From positions 806,001-870,000 of the forward strand of contig NZ_JBQKUO010000001.1 of the NCBI RefSeq assembly GCF_052156635.1: a stretch of 64,000 nt of DNA, read 5' to 3'. This DNA is from Nitrospina sp052156635 (lineage in GTDB: Bacteria > Nitrospinota > Nitrospinia > Nitrospinales > Nitrospinaceae). Below are positions 1 to 8,953 of the stretch, piece by piece. Under the pieces are notes generated by a model. That model worked only from the letters and a program-made list of their open reading frames with translations. It was not told the DNA's origin and did not search any database. Positions within the stretch are counted from its first letter, which is position 1. Every line of letters begins with the position of its first letter. The translations under genes and the position numbers were made by a program.

Positions 1-655
1 TGATGGCGACCTTGCCGCGGACATCGCCAATGATGTGCATGGCTTTGGCCACGTTGATCCCGTCCCGGCGCTTGTCGATGATGGCCAGAGAAGAACCGAG
101 GCGCTTGGCATACGCCCGCGCCCGTTCCACACCGCCCGCATCCGGGGAAATCACGACAATATTGGGCAATTTAAGGCTTTTAATGTAACTGATAAGGACA
201 TTGACTGCAAATAAATGATCGACGGGAATGTTGAAAAATCCCTGGATCTGCCCGGCATGGAGATCGATGGTCAGCACCCGGTCGCAGCCGGCGATGTGCA
301 CGAGATCGGCAACCAGCTTCGAGGTGATCGGCACGCGGGGCTCGCATTTGCGGTCCTGGCGGGCGTAACCGTAGTAGGGGATGACCGCGGTGATCCGCTT
401 CGCAGAGGAGCGGTTGAGCGCATCGATCATGATGAGCAACTCCATCAGGTTGGTGTTGCCCGGCGAGCAGGTGGGCTGGATGACAAACACGTCGCCGCCC
501 CGGACGTTTTCCTCGATGCGAACATAGATTTCGCCGTCGGAAAAATCCTTGATCACGGTCCTGCCCAACTCGATATTCATGTACTGGCAGATCTCGTGTG
601 CCAGATCCGTGTTGGCCCGGCCGGAGAACACCCGCACTCTTCCGTTATCACTCAT
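1..655 (-). CDS. prs: Ribose-phosphate pyrophosphokinase, 3' end cut by window edge
   Basis: Makes PRPP from ribose 5-phosphate and ATP for nucleotide, His and Trp synthesis in the cytoplasm. Reading the minus strand from the ATG at 655 gives about 218 residues beginning MSDNGRVRVFSGRANTDLA. The family signatures are clear: FSDGEIYVRIEENVRG, the block around PYYGYARQDRK, and the PRPP-binding loop near residue 200 (SPDAGGVERARAYAKRLG). Family length is about 310-320 aa, so roughly the last third lies beyond position 1. It follows ispE and tRNA-Gln on the same strand, a gene order found in many bacteria. The identification is secure; the 3' end is unseen. Confidence 0.95.
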   Translation of the reverse strand, partial: MSDNGRVRVFSGRANTDLAHEICQYMNIELGRTVIKDFSDGEIYVRIEENVRGGDVFVIQPTCSPGNTNLMELLIMIDALNRSSAKRITAVIPYYGYARQDRKCEPRVPITSKLVADLVHIAGCDRVLTIDLHAGQIQGFFNIPVDHLFAVNVLISYIKSLKLPNIVVISPDAGGVERARAYAKRLGSSLAIIDKRRDGINVAKAMHIIGDVRGKVAI

Positions 656-688
656 GCCTGTATCGGTCCCTGTCCTTGGAAACAGTGG

Positions 689-765
689 TGGCTGGGGCGG
701 GAGGATTCGAACCTCCGAATGCAGGATCCAAAATCCTGTGTCTTAGACCACTTGACGACGCCCCA
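689..765 (-). tRNA. tRNA-Gln (anticodon UUG), CCA encoded
   Basis: The minus strand folds as a complete cloverleaf. The acceptor stem is TGGGGCG with CGCCCCA, followed by discriminator G and a genomic CCA. The anticodon stem is CAGGA with TCCTG enclosing loop TTTTGGA, which places TTG at positions 34-36 (reads CAA, Gln). The T arm is GGAGG-TTCGAAT-CCTCC. It lies 33 bases upstream of prs and about 200 bases downstream of ispE. No gene is seen in 766-966. Confidence 0.95.
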
Positions 766-966
766 AAAATTCGTTCAACCTGAAATCTGGTTTTCGCGCT
801 CCTCTTCCCTCACGCAAAAAGCTGTGTGCACCCCGCCGAAACAGTCCGGCCCCCCGCATTCGCCTTGGTTGTCCGGTGAAATTTAAATTATGACAATATG
901 GGCAGGAGATATTGAGCCCGGGTTCGACTGGGGCTTCCCGCAGGTTGGCGTTCGGTCCTCTGCCTG

Positions 967-1866
967 TCAGGGATAATCGAGCATCTCTTCAGGCAGGAAC
1001 TCCGCGAACCGGGAAACCGTCTCGGTCACAAAGACGTCCCAATCGGTTGCCTGAAGACGGGCAAAGGCCTGCTCAGCCTGCTCCCGGCGGGTGAAAACGC
1101 CGAACACGGCGGAACCGCTGCCGGAGAGGAGCACCCCCTCCGCATCGAGCGCACTCAACGCGTCCCGGGCCTGCTTGACGACCGGAAACCGTTCTAAAAC
1201 ATAGGGTTCCAAGTCATTGTGGAGATGGGCGGCCAGACCGGCGACATCCGATCGAGAAAAAAATTTTTGCAAAATACTAATCGTTTTCGGGGGGGTTGTC
1301 AATTCTAAATTCAGGCCGCGATAGACCTCTCCGGTGGGCACCAGCAGACGCGGAAAAATAATGACAATGTGCATTTTTTCAGAGGGTTCCAAAGGCTCGA
1401 GCACCTCCCCCCGGCCGCGCCCGACGGCCTGCGGCGCAGACAGGAAAAACGGAATATCTGAGCCCAAACGGGCAGCAAATTCATGGAGCGCGGACCGGTC
1501 CAGTTTGAGGTCCCAGAGCCGGTTTAGAGCCCACAACACGTACGCCGCGTTGCCGCTGCCGCCGCCCAGACCGGCGCCGGCTGGGATGTGTTTTTTCAAA
1601 AGGATACGGCACCCGCGCCCTGCTGCGGCAGGAACCGAGTCGCGCAACATCTCCGCCGCCCGCACCACCAGGTTGCTGCCGTCGGTGGGAATGCCGGGGG
1701 CGTCGCAATCGAGTGAAACGCCCTCATCCTGCGATTCCAGTTCGATGTGGTCGTACAGGCTCACCATCTGAAACAGGGTTTCGAGTTCGTGGAAGCCGTC
1801 GTCGCGCTTGCCCAGAACGAACAGGCCGAGGTTGATCTTTGCGGGTGTGCGGAATTTCAGTTTCAT
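967..1866 (-). CDS. ispE: 4-diphosphocytidyl-2-C-methyl-D-erythritol kinase
   Basis: Phosphorylates CDP-methylerythritol at the 2-OH using ATP, a middle step of the MEP isoprenoid pathway. The 299-aa product is normal length. It shows the GHMP-kinase pattern: an N-terminal PAKINLGLFVLGKRDDGFHE block, the ATP-binding glycine loop PAGAGLGGGSGNAAYV near residue 95, SDIPFF around 138, and the C-terminal LLSGSGSAVFGVF motif. It starts 14 bases after the preceding lipoprotein gene, so they are probably co-transcribed. dxr and ispF, two further pathway genes, lie at 45.3-47 kb. Confidence 0.96.
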   Translation of the reverse strand: MKLKFRTPAKINLGLFVLGKRDDGFHELETLFQMVSLYDHIELESQDEGVSLDCDAPGIPTDGSNLVVRAAEMLRDSVPAAAGRGCRILLKKHIPAGAGLGGGSGNAAYVLWALNRLWDLKLDRSALHEFAARLGSDIPFFLSAPQAVGRGRGEVLEPLEPSEKMHIVIIFPRLLVPTGEVYRGLNLELTTPPKTISILQKFFSRSDVAGLAAHLHNDLEPYVLERFPVVKQARDALSALDAEGVLLSGSGSAVFGVFTRREQAEQAFARLQATDWDVFVTETVSRFAEFLPEEMLDYP

Positions 1867-1880
1867 GGAACGTTTTCGGG

Positions 1881-2666
1881 TCAGGGTGCGGCGCGGCCGG
1901 GGAACAATTCGAACACGTCATCGGAGATGACCGGGTTCACCTGCGGGTTGCGGTAACTCAATATCACTTCGTCATTTTCCTTGTGGCGCTGGACCGTGAC
2001 CCGGTGCGGGAAGTACACGGCCCCGATCCATTTCGCCTCCGTCCACGCTACGGAATACAACGCTTCCCCGCTCCTGAACCGTGTCATGCCAACGGGATGC
2101 AGCGTGTCGGCGTCGATCTCGATCTCGGTGCGTTCTTTGCGGACGGGGTCTTCGGCATCCATCACGTAGAGGTTTTCTGCGTGCGCGGTGATACGTTCCA
2201 GCTTCAATCGGTCGTAGCGCGGCACCTTTCCCAGAAAGACGCTGATGAATTCCGCGAAATCGAACGACGTGCCGAACAGGTCGGCCATCATGTACCACGC
2301 TTCGGCGCCGGTATGCACGACATTTTTCTGCGGGTCGTAGATCTGGATGTTGCCGGGTTTGAAGATGAACACGCCCAGGGGCTGGCCGAAATTGCTCAGC
2401 GTGTCCAGGCGAATGGACTGGTCGTTCCTCGCCACCACGGTCTGGCGAAGCACGTGATCCACCAGCCGCGTGCGGATGCGCGTCGTGACAAAGGAACGAA
2501 CGCTGTACACGCTGTCGTGATGGCGTTCGAGCGCCTGGAGGATGGTTTCATCGGAAACGGCCTTGACCGGCTGCGGCTCGGGCGTGGGGGGCGTGGTCTG
2601 GCAGGCGGCCAGCGCCAGCAAAGCGAGACCGAAAAAACAACTGCGCACGGAATGGAAGACTGTCAT
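1881..2666 (-). CDS. LolB-like / DUF4292-type outer-membrane lipoprotein
   Basis: A 261-aa exported lipoprotein. The N-terminus has a hydrophobic signal ending LALAACQT, a good lipobox with Cys at about residue 22, followed by a Pro-rich linker. The body is predicted beta-rich, with the ERHHDSVYSVRSF and DTLSNFGQPLGVFIFKPG pattern seen in LolB-like and DUF4292 proteins, which carry or anchor hydrophobic cargo at the outer membrane. It sits between a TPR protein and ispE, with 35- and 14-base gaps. The domain class is a resemblance read by eye, so a specific role is not assigned. Confidence 0.7.
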   Translation of the reverse strand: MTVFHSVRSCFFGLALLALAACQTTPPTPEPQPVKAVSDETILQALERHHDSVYSVRSFVTTRIRTRLVDHVLRQTVVARNDQSIRLDTLSNFGQPLGVFIFKPGNIQIYDPQKNVVHTGAEAWYMMADLFGTSFDFAEFISVFLGKVPRYDRLKLERITAHAENLYVMDAEDPVRKERTEIEIDADTLHPVGMTRFRSGEALYSVAWTEAKWIGAVYFPHRVTVQRHKENDEVILSYRNPQVNPVISDDVFELFPGRAAP

Positions 2667-2701
2667 GGAGTGAACCGGAATTCGTTGCCACCCGGCCGGG
2701 G

Positions 2702-4978
2702 TCAGCGTGTCCCCAGCATCTCGTCGGCTTTGCGGATTTTTTCCTCAAGCTGGTCGAGGTCCGGAACTTCGCCGCCGGGAGCGCTCCCCTTTTGCCGGGT
2801 GAGGACAAGGCTGGTCTTCCACGCCTTGCGGGCTTCACCGATGTTTTTCAGCGAAAAGTGGATATCGCCCAGGTGGTCATATAAAACCGGGTCCGGCTCG
2901 GTATAAATGAGCGCCTTTTTGATGTGGGTGAGGGCTTTTTCCGGCTCGCCTTTCTTGTAATAAATCCAGCCCAGACTGTCGAGGAAATACCCGTTGCGTG
3001 GCTGGATGCTGAGCGCCTGCTCCAGGTGGTACAGGGCGCGGTCGAGCTTGATGTTGCGCGATGCGTACATGTAGCCGATGAAGTTATGCGCGTTGGAGTG
3101 GTTCGGGTTGATCTCCAGCGCCTTGGTCATGTTGGCGATGGCGTCCTCGTACCGGCCCATCCGTTCCAGCAAAGCTCCCTTTTCAAAATAATAGGCATCG
3201 TGCGTCTTGTTGAGCGCAATGGCGCGGTCGATCGCCTTCAACGCTTCCTTGTTGCGGTTGAGCGACATGTAAGCCAAAGTCAGCGCATGGTACAAACGGT
3301 GGTTGTGCGGATCCAGTTCCACTGCGCGGTCAAGCAGGTTCACCGACTGCGGCATGTTTGCATTGAGCCCGTACAACCGGGCCAGTTTGAGCAGGACTTC
3401 CACCGAATCCGCAACACCGGCATGACGGCGGTAGGCCTCAATTTCCTGAATGGCCTTGTCCGGGCGGCCCAGCACTTCGTAAATGCGGGCGATGGTGAAG
3501 CGCACTTCCCTGTCCTCGCCTTTCGCCAGCACCAGGCGGAATTCATCGACCGCTTCCAGGTACATGACCTGCTGATAAAAGATGGCGCCGATCATGCGAT
3601 GGATGTCCGGCTCCGGCAGTTCCATCTCAGCCAGGGTCACATTGCCGGAAAGCGTTTCGGAAACCGGGTCCCACGCCTGGTTGAGAACATCGTAGCGGTC
3701 CGCCACGTGCAGGTTGGACGGATCCAGTTTTTTGAGAATGCGGTACTGGGTGATGGCTTCCTGGTATTTTTCCCGCTGTTCCAGTGCCAGCGCCAGGGCC
3801 TGCCGAGCCTCGAACATGCTGGGCCGGAGCGAAACCGACTTTTTCAGCTTGTCCTCGGCGTCTTCGTAATCCTTCGTATCCAGAAGCGTGCGGCCGTAGT
3901 AATAAAATCCCAGCGTGTTGGCGGGATCGACCACCGACACCTTGTGGAACCAGTCACGCGCCTCGTCAAACCGGTTCAACCGCCGAAGCGCGGCACCGGC
4001 CATCAAAAACGCACGCGGGCTTTTGGGATCGAGTTCGGTGACTTTTTTGTAATGCTCGAGGGCTTCCTGATAACGGCCGCGGCTGGCAAGGATGTCGCCC
4101 AGGATGGTGTGCATGCGGGTGTTATCGGGGAACTTGCGCAGGCCGCGCTGTCCCAGCTGCAGGGCCTCTTCCAGTTTCCCGATCCGCTGGTAGAGCACCA
4201 TCATGTGAGTGAGAAACGGTTCGTGTTCGGCTTCAAATTCCACCACCTTCGAATAGTGGTCGGCGGCGCGGTCGAAATCGCCTTCCCGCTCATACTTGAG
4301 GTCCATCATGAAGTGGTAGTACGCGCGCGGGTCACGAAAGCGGCCGGGGTTCTGTTCGTTGAGCTTGCTGATGTGACGGACCGCGTAGCTGTCTTCAAAA
4401 TCCGGGGTGCCCTCCTCCATCTGGATATCGATACCCGGCACGGTGTCGGCAATGGTTGCGCAGTTGGACAACCCGGCCACGGCCACCAACGCCAGCGCCA
4501 CGAAACGGAACTTGTGCGCCAGCCGGCTGAGGGTTTCCTTGAGAGCCGGATCCGCAATGCGGTCCAGCGAACCCGCGTCTACAGGCAAAGCGGGATTGGG
4601 GTGCGGCAACTTTGTGTTTCGCATACGTTTGGGTTTCCTTTTAGCGGACGACGGCTGGGTCTCCGGCTGGATATCGTAATGAATGCGGGTGAAACGGGAG
4701 GTCCGGAGGGACCGGTTCAACCCTTCCAGAATCCGCGTGTCCAGCGCCTTCAACGGGGCCAGCCATTCGCGACCCTCCACCTGGACGAACAGCGTTTTTT
4801 CCGTGACCCGGGTGATGGTTGTGTGGCAGGCAAGCTTTTCACCGACCAGGATCTCCCAGGCGAAACCGATGCGCTCGGTCACGTCTTCATCGCTTTGCTC
4901 CGGGATGGCCGTCAGCACGTCGGGAAGAACGTTGCGAATCGACGTCCAACGCTGTGTGCGGCCGGACCCGTCTTTCAT
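2702..4978 (-). CDS. Fusion of DUF721/DciA-like domain with a TPR repeat protein
   Basis: A 758-aa protein. Residues ~5-105 look like a DUF721 (DciA-related) domain: FAWEILVGEKLACHTTIT, then VEGREWLAPLKALDTRILEGLN. A short tail near 138-150 (IADPALKETLSRLAHKFR) matches how free-standing DUF721 proteins often end. Immediately after comes a hydrophobic segment, VALALVAVAGLSNCAT, resembling a lipoprotein signal with lipobox Cys, then about 550 residues of tandem TPRs. The start at 4978 is preferred over the ATG at 4999 because AGGAG lies 8 bases upstream. Either this is a true fusion or two adjacent genes have merged in frame. No stop codon separates the parts. Confidence 0.75.
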   Translation of the reverse strand: MKDGSGRTQRWTSIRNVLPDVLTAIPEQSDEDVTERIGFAWEILVGEKLACHTTITRVTEKTLFVQVEGREWLAPLKALDTRILEGLNRSLRTSRFTRIHYDIQPETQPSSAKRKPKRMRNTKLPHPNPALPVDAGSLDRIADPALKETLSRLAHKFRFVALALVAVAGLSNCATIADTVPGIDIQMEEGTPDFEDSYAVRHISKLNEQNPGRFRDPRAYYHFMMDLKYEREGDFDRAADHYSKVVEFEAEHEPFLTHMMVLYQRIGKLEEALQLGQRGLRKFPDNTRMHTILGDILASRGRYQEALEHYKKVTELDPKSPRAFLMAGAALRRLNRFDEARDWFHKVSVVDPANTLGFYYYGRTLLDTKDYEDAEDKLKKSVSLRPSMFEARQALALALEQREKYQEAITQYRILKKLDPSNLHVADRYDVLNQAWDPVSETLSGNVTLAEMELPEPDIHRMIGAIFYQQVMYLEAVDEFRLVLAKGEDREVRFTIARIYEVLGRPDKAIQEIEAYRRHAGVADSVEVLLKLARLYGLNANMPQSVNLLDRAVELDPHNHRLYHALTLAYMSLNRNKEALKAIDRAIALNKTHDAYYFEKGALLERMGRYEDAIANMTKALEINPNHSNAHNFIGYMYASRNIKLDRALYHLEQALSIQPRNGYFLDSLGWIYYKKGEPEKALTHIKKALIYTEPDPVLYDHLGDIHFSLKNIGEARKAWKTSLVLTRQKGSAPGGEVPDLDQLEEKIRKADEMLGTR

Positions 4979-5142
4979 GATCAACACTCCTGATTCCATC
5001 TATTGAACTATTTTAATGGGAGCGGAACCCTTTTGAAACCATTTATTGTGCGAAGTCAGCGCACGCAGGTGAATCGCCTGCGAAATGGCTTCTAAATCGA
5101 TGGATTCGGAATTGGGAAGGTTTGCCGGACTCGAGTACCGGT

Positions 5143-5481
5143 TCACTTCTCGGCGCAGTCGATGCAGCGGGTGCTGGTGGGATCGAACTCCAACCGGCGC
5201 AGGTCGATTTCCTCGCCGCACACGAAGCAATCGCCGAAGCGTCCGGCATCCATACGGCGAAGCGCGCCTTCAATTTTCACCAGCATCCGCTGGTTGCGCC
5301 GCGCCGCTTCCTGCGCCATCTGCTGGTCCTGCATGGCGTCCATGCGCGACAGGCGGCCCAGCCGGGCCTGGTCGAGCTCGACCGGTTTGGTCGAGGCTTT
5401 CGACGCGGCCTCGAGCGCTGTCAACTCTTCCTTCGTGGAAAGCAGCTGGTCGCGCAGTCGCTGGATGTCTTCTTCTTTCAT
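5143..5481 (-). CDS. DksA/TraR-family C4 zinc-finger protein
   Basis: A 112-aa protein of the TraR/DksA type, which binds in the RNA polymerase secondary channel and modulates transcription. The N-terminal half is helical and charged (coiled coil). The middle carries the family block DQARLGRLSRMDAMQDQQMA. The C-terminus holds a four-cysteine zinc finger, CFVC then CIDC, 17 residues apart. It is shorter than E. coli DksA (151 aa), nearer the compact DksA-like paralogues. It is monocistronic; the 175 bases to the divergent cfa gene contain no other gene. Confidence 0.88.
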   Translation of the reverse strand: MKEEDIQRLRDQLLSTKEELTALEAASKASTKPVELDQARLGRLSRMDAMQDQQMAQEAARRNQRMLVKIEGALRRMDAGRFGDCFVCGEEIDLRRLEFDPTSTRCIDCAEK

Positions 5482-5656
5482 GGGGCTCCCTCCGTTGCGG
5501 TGCCAGCAATCGTTTTCGTCTGAATATTGACGGCGTGCTGTCAGGTGTAACGCAATCCGACAGCAAAATCCACTCGCAAACCCCTCCGCCCTGAGGGCAC
5601 GCCGTACCCCGATATTCGATATTCATTACGCCGGATTCCGATTATAATGCCGGGCA

Positions 5657-6967
5657 ATGTCCTTTTTCTCAGAAGAAAAGCGGCTGGCCGCCACCCGGCG
5701 GCTGTTGCAACATGTCGGCGACACCCTCAACGCCCGTTTCTCCGTCCGCCTGTGGGAGGGATCGCTGATCCCACTGGGCCGCGAGGTGGACGAGCGGTTT
5801 TTCATCGCCATCAACGGCTCCGGCGTGCTGGGCGGACTTCTGCGGAAACCGACGCTGGAAAACCTGCTTCTCCAGTACGTGAAGGGCCACATCGAGATTC
5901 ACGGCGACCTGATCGACTTCATCGCCCTCCTGCGCGACCGGCAGATGAAAAAAAACCTGAAGAAGCTCAATAAATTCTTCCTCCTGCGGCAGGCCCTGCC
6001 GCTGTTGTTCGCGCCCGCCGCACACAAAACGGTCCAACACCGGTACACAGACGATGCCGTCGGCCGCGATGAAGCGCGGCGCGACAACAAAAAGTTCATC
6101 CAGTTCCATTACGACATCAGCAACGAGTTTTACGCGCTGTTTCTCGATGAGGAAATGCAGTACTCCTGCGGCTACTTCAAGGACGCCGGCAACTCGCTGG
6201 ACCAGGCGCAGCAGGACAAGCTGGAAATGATCTGCCGCAAACTGCGCCTCCAGCCGGATGAAACCCTGCTCGACATCGGTTGCGGCTGGGGCGGGCTGAT
6301 CTGCTATGCCGCCCGCCATTACGGGGTGAAGGCGCACGGCGTGACCCTGTCGCAGAGGCAGTTCGATTTCGCCACGGAAAAAATCAAAAAGCTCGGCCTG
6401 GAAGACCGCGTCACCGTTGAACTGCGCGATTACTCGACGCTGGAAGGCACCTACGACAAGGTGGTGAGCGTCGGCATGTTCGAGCACATCGGCATCGCCA
6501 ACATGCCCGCGTATTTCCGGAAAATCCATTCCCTGCTGAAGGATTGCGGCATCCTGTTGAACCACGGCATTTCGCGCCGCGCCAAGGCGTCGCGCCGCAA
6601 GGCCCGCAGGATCCGGCCCGAACGCCGCCTGTTGTTGAAATACATATTCCCCGGAAGCGAACTCGACAACATCGGCCACACCGCCGACCTGATGGAGATC
6701 GCCGGGTTCGAGGTACGGGACATCGAGGCCTGGCGCGAGCATTACGGGCTGACCTGCCAGCACTGGTACCGGCGGCTGGAAGCGCGCCGGGAGGAGGCCA
6801 TCGGCTTCGTCGGCGTGGAGCGGTTGCGCATGTGGGCGTTGTACCTCGCCGGAGTCTCGACCGGGTTCCGCGACGGCTCGATGCACATCTGCCAGGTGGT
6901 GGCGACCAAACGCGGCCCGAAAGGTCCCTCCGGCCTGCCCCTCACCCGCGACGACCTGTACCGGTAA
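5657..6967 (+). CDS. cfa: Cyclopropane-fatty-acyl-phospholipid synthase family protein
   Basis: SAM-dependent enzyme that adds a methylene (or methyl) across double bonds of membrane phospholipid acyl chains. The 436-aa product has an N-terminal lipid-binding region, the diagnostic block FHYDISNEFYALFLDEEMQY with CGYF near residue 155, and the SAM-binding loop LLDIGCGWGGL near 210. VGMFEHIG and the C-terminal EHYGLTCQHWYRR blocks also match. Family length is 380-430 aa. It is transcribed alone, divergent from the DksA-like gene, and followed by a repeat-filled intergenic region. The exact product (cyclopropane or methyl-branched) cannot be read from sequence. Confidence 0.9.
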   Translation: MSFFSEEKRLAATRRLLQHVGDTLNARFSVRLWEGSLIPLGREVDERFFIAINGSGVLGGLLRKPTLENLLLQYVKGHIEIHGDLIDFIALLRDRQMKKNLKKLNKFFLLRQALPLLFAPAAHKTVQHRYTDDAVGRDEARRDNKKFIQFHYDISNEFYALFLDEEMQYSCGYFKDAGNSLDQAQQDKLEMICRKLRLQPDETLLDIGCGWGGLICYAARHYGVKAHGVTLSQRQFDFATEKIKKLGLEDRVTVELRDYSTLEGTYDKVVSVGMFEHIGIANMPAYFRKIHSLLKDCGILLNHGISRRAKASRRKARRIRPERRLLLKYIFPGSELDNIGHTADLMEIAGFEVRDIEAWREHYGLTCQHWYRRLEARREEAIGFVGVERLRMWALYLAGVSTGFRDGSMHICQVVATKRGPKGPSGLPLTRDDLYR

Positions 6968-6975
6968 CCGCCGCG

Positions 6976-7310
6976 CCAGGCGCGGAGCGAACAGGGGCTA
7001 ATGCTTTAAGGGCAAACGATGGTTGGCGCGGGGGCTAGCCGGTCCCCCCTTGTAAAGGGGGTTAGGGGGATTCTTCCGCTTGAATCCTGAGCGAAAGCGA
7101 AGGATCTCGATGCTTACTGTGAACTCATTGAAAGGTCCTCCTTCACTGCGTTCAGGATGACAGCCTGAAGGAAAAAGCCCCCCAGCCCCCTTCGGAGAAG
7201 GGGGTGCCCATCGATTTGCACCCACGGATCATCGTTCCTTTCAAAAACGCACTACCCCTTTCTCTCCCCGTATGACGGGGCGTGGCGCGGCACAGGCAAC
7301 GCCTGAGGCA
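6976..7310. repeat. Nest of intergenic repeats, including a composite inverted repeat
   Basis: This 455-base gap between cfa and the glycosyltransferase has no gene. At 7044-7075 a C5/G5 hairpin is followed by a G-rich tail. At 7083-7165 a stem-loop has arms starting TCCTGAGCGAAAGCGAAGGA and ending TTCAGGATGACAG. At 7170-7205 an inverted, diverged partner of the first block closes the structure. This is the common bacterial intergenic repeat whose spurious translations read NPPNPLYKGG and HPERSEG. A half copy lies at 57128-57212. The flanks (6976-6994 and 7221-7250) resemble 33551-33616, suggesting insertion into an older repeat. Confidence 0.75.
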
Positions 7311-7423
7311 ACGAATTGGATTTGAGATTGGGCCCTCAAGACCATCGCTCCGCCCAGAAACGCATTACCCCATTCCCTCCGCGCGTGGCGCGGCGGGCGC
7401 AGTTGTGGTTTACTGAAGTCCTT

Positions 7424-8953
7424 ATGCGCACCCGCACCGTCCTCCTCATAACGGGCATCGGCTCCATCCTCCTATACCTCGCATTGTGGCGGCTGTCGCT
7501 CGCCTTCAACTGGGGCGAAGGCTACGCCGAGCGGCCGATTCTCACCTACCTGGCGCTCTACGCCGCGCTGTTCGGTCTCTACGCGTGGGCAGCGTGGAAA
7601 ATTTCGAAGAACCGTTACGATTGGAACACGTTGTGGCTGATCCTCATCCTGGGCCTGCTGTTCCGCGGCGCCATCCTGCCCGCCAACCAGATCCAGGAAG
7701 ACGACATTTACCGGTATTTGTGGGACGGCAAGGTGTTCGCCCACGGCATCAACCCGTTCAAGTACTCGCCGAATGAAGTGAGTCGCATGAAAGAGTTCAT
7801 GATCCGCGATCCGGCCAGCTTCGAGGCGACTTACACGCCGGACCAGATCCGCGAACTGACCCGGCTGTATCAGTTGAAATGGGCAAGCGACCGCAGCCTG
7901 GTGTACATGGAGCGCATCAACCACCCGGCGGTGCCCACCATCTACCCGCCGATGGCGCAGTACGTGTTCCGCCTGGTGCACACGCTCAAACCCGACAGCA
8001 TCGCCATGATGCGCCTTGCGTTTTTCGTGTTCGACCTGATGGCCGTCGCCTTCATCGCCTTCACGCTCCGCGCGCTGGGGCAGAACCCGAACCTGTGCCT
8101 CGTCTATTACTGGTGTCCGCTGGTCATCAAGGAGACGTTCAACTCGACGCACCTCGACATCATCGGCATCGCGTTTTTGACCGGCGCGGTGTATTTCCTG
8201 GTGCGCGCGCGCTATTACATGGCGTACTTCTTCCTCGCGCTCAGCGTGCTGGGCAAGCTGTACCCGGCCATCCTGCTGCCGCTCTACCTCAAGCGCCAGT
8301 TTCAGAATCTAAAAGAAAAGGGAGACTCACCGTGGCAAGCCTGCGCACTGGGCGCAGGGCTGTTCGCAGGCGTGGTGGCGGTGGGATACCTGCCGTTTGT
8401 GAACATCGGGCGCGACGCGTTTGAAGGGCTGGAAACGTTCACCACCTACTGGCAGAACAACGACAGCCTGTTCGCCTTGGTGCTGTGGTTTTACGGCACG
8501 GTATTGGGTTTGTCGTCGGAGTTGCCGGTGGGGTTTTCGTACGACCTGCCGTCGTTGCTGGCCAAGATCACCGTGCTCCTCATCGTGCTCGCCGTGCTGG
8601 CGTACCTGTTTTTCCGCAAGGCGCGGCAGGGGGAGGACGCCGACCGCGCCTGCCTCGGCGATCAGTTCGTCATCATGGGACTGGTGTTCCTGCTGAGCCC
8701 GGTGCAGAACCCGTGGTACCTGATGTGGGTGGTGCCGTACCTGTGCTTCTTTCCGTGGCGGTCGTGGATTCTGCTGACGGGGCTGGTCGGCCTGTACTAC
8801 CTCGATTTCTATTTCGAGTACCAGGACATGAAGCCCCTCATCCCGTGGATCGTTTGGATCGAGTTCACCCCCTTCTACCTCGCCTTCGGTTATGAGTGGT
8901 GGGTGTATCGACGAAGCCATGAACCGGGGTCAAACCAGTCCACTTTACAGTAG
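7424..8953 (+). CDS. Polytopic membrane glycosyltransferase (GT-C type)
   Basis: A 509-aa integral membrane protein with about ten hydrophobic segments. Near residue 90 comes an acidic loop, QIQEDDIYRYLWDGKVFAHG, then INPFKYSP. This Asp-Asp-containing first periplasmic loop is typical of GT-C glycosyltransferases using polyprenyl-phosphate sugars (GT87/mannosyltransferase-like). Start choice: an upstream in-frame ATG at 7316 lies within repeat DNA and adds a poorly conserved 36 residues, while 7424 begins directly with the first membrane helix (MRTRTVLLITGIGSILLYL). The stop codon abuts the convergent DsrE-like gene with no spacer. Sugar and acceptor are unknown. Confidence 0.75.
   Translation: MRTRTVLLITGIGSILLYLALWRLSLAFNWGEGYAERPILTYLALYAALFGLYAWAAWKISKNRYDWNTLWLILILGLLFRGAILPANQIQEDDIYRYLWDGKVFAHGINPFKYSPNEVSRMKEFMIRDPASFEATYTPDQIRELTRLYQLKWASDRSLVYMERINHPAVPTIYPPMAQYVFRLVHTLKPDSIAMMRLAFFVFDLMAVAFIAFTLRALGQNPNLCLVYYWCPLVIKETFNSTHLDIIGIAFLTGAVYFLVRARYYMAYFFLALSVLGKLYPAILLPLYLKRQFQNLKEKGDSPWQACALGAGLFAGVVAVGYLPFVNIGRDAFEGLETFTTYWQNNDSLFALVLWFYGTVLGLSSELPVGFSYDLPSLLAKITVLLIVLAVLAYLFFRKARQGEDADRACLGDQFVIMGLVFLLSPVQNPWYLMWVVPYLCFFPWRSWILLTGLVGLYYLDFYFEYQDMKPLIPWIVWIEFTPFYLAFGYEWWVYRRSHEPGSNQSTLQ

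Noticed and set aside
2924..4993. Very long plus-strand open frame opposite the TPR gene
   Set aside because: Antisense shadow of a GC-rich gene with clear TPR coding. The translation has no recognisable domain. The same applies to the long frames opposite thiC (19176-21317), the tyrosinase gene and the ketosynthase.
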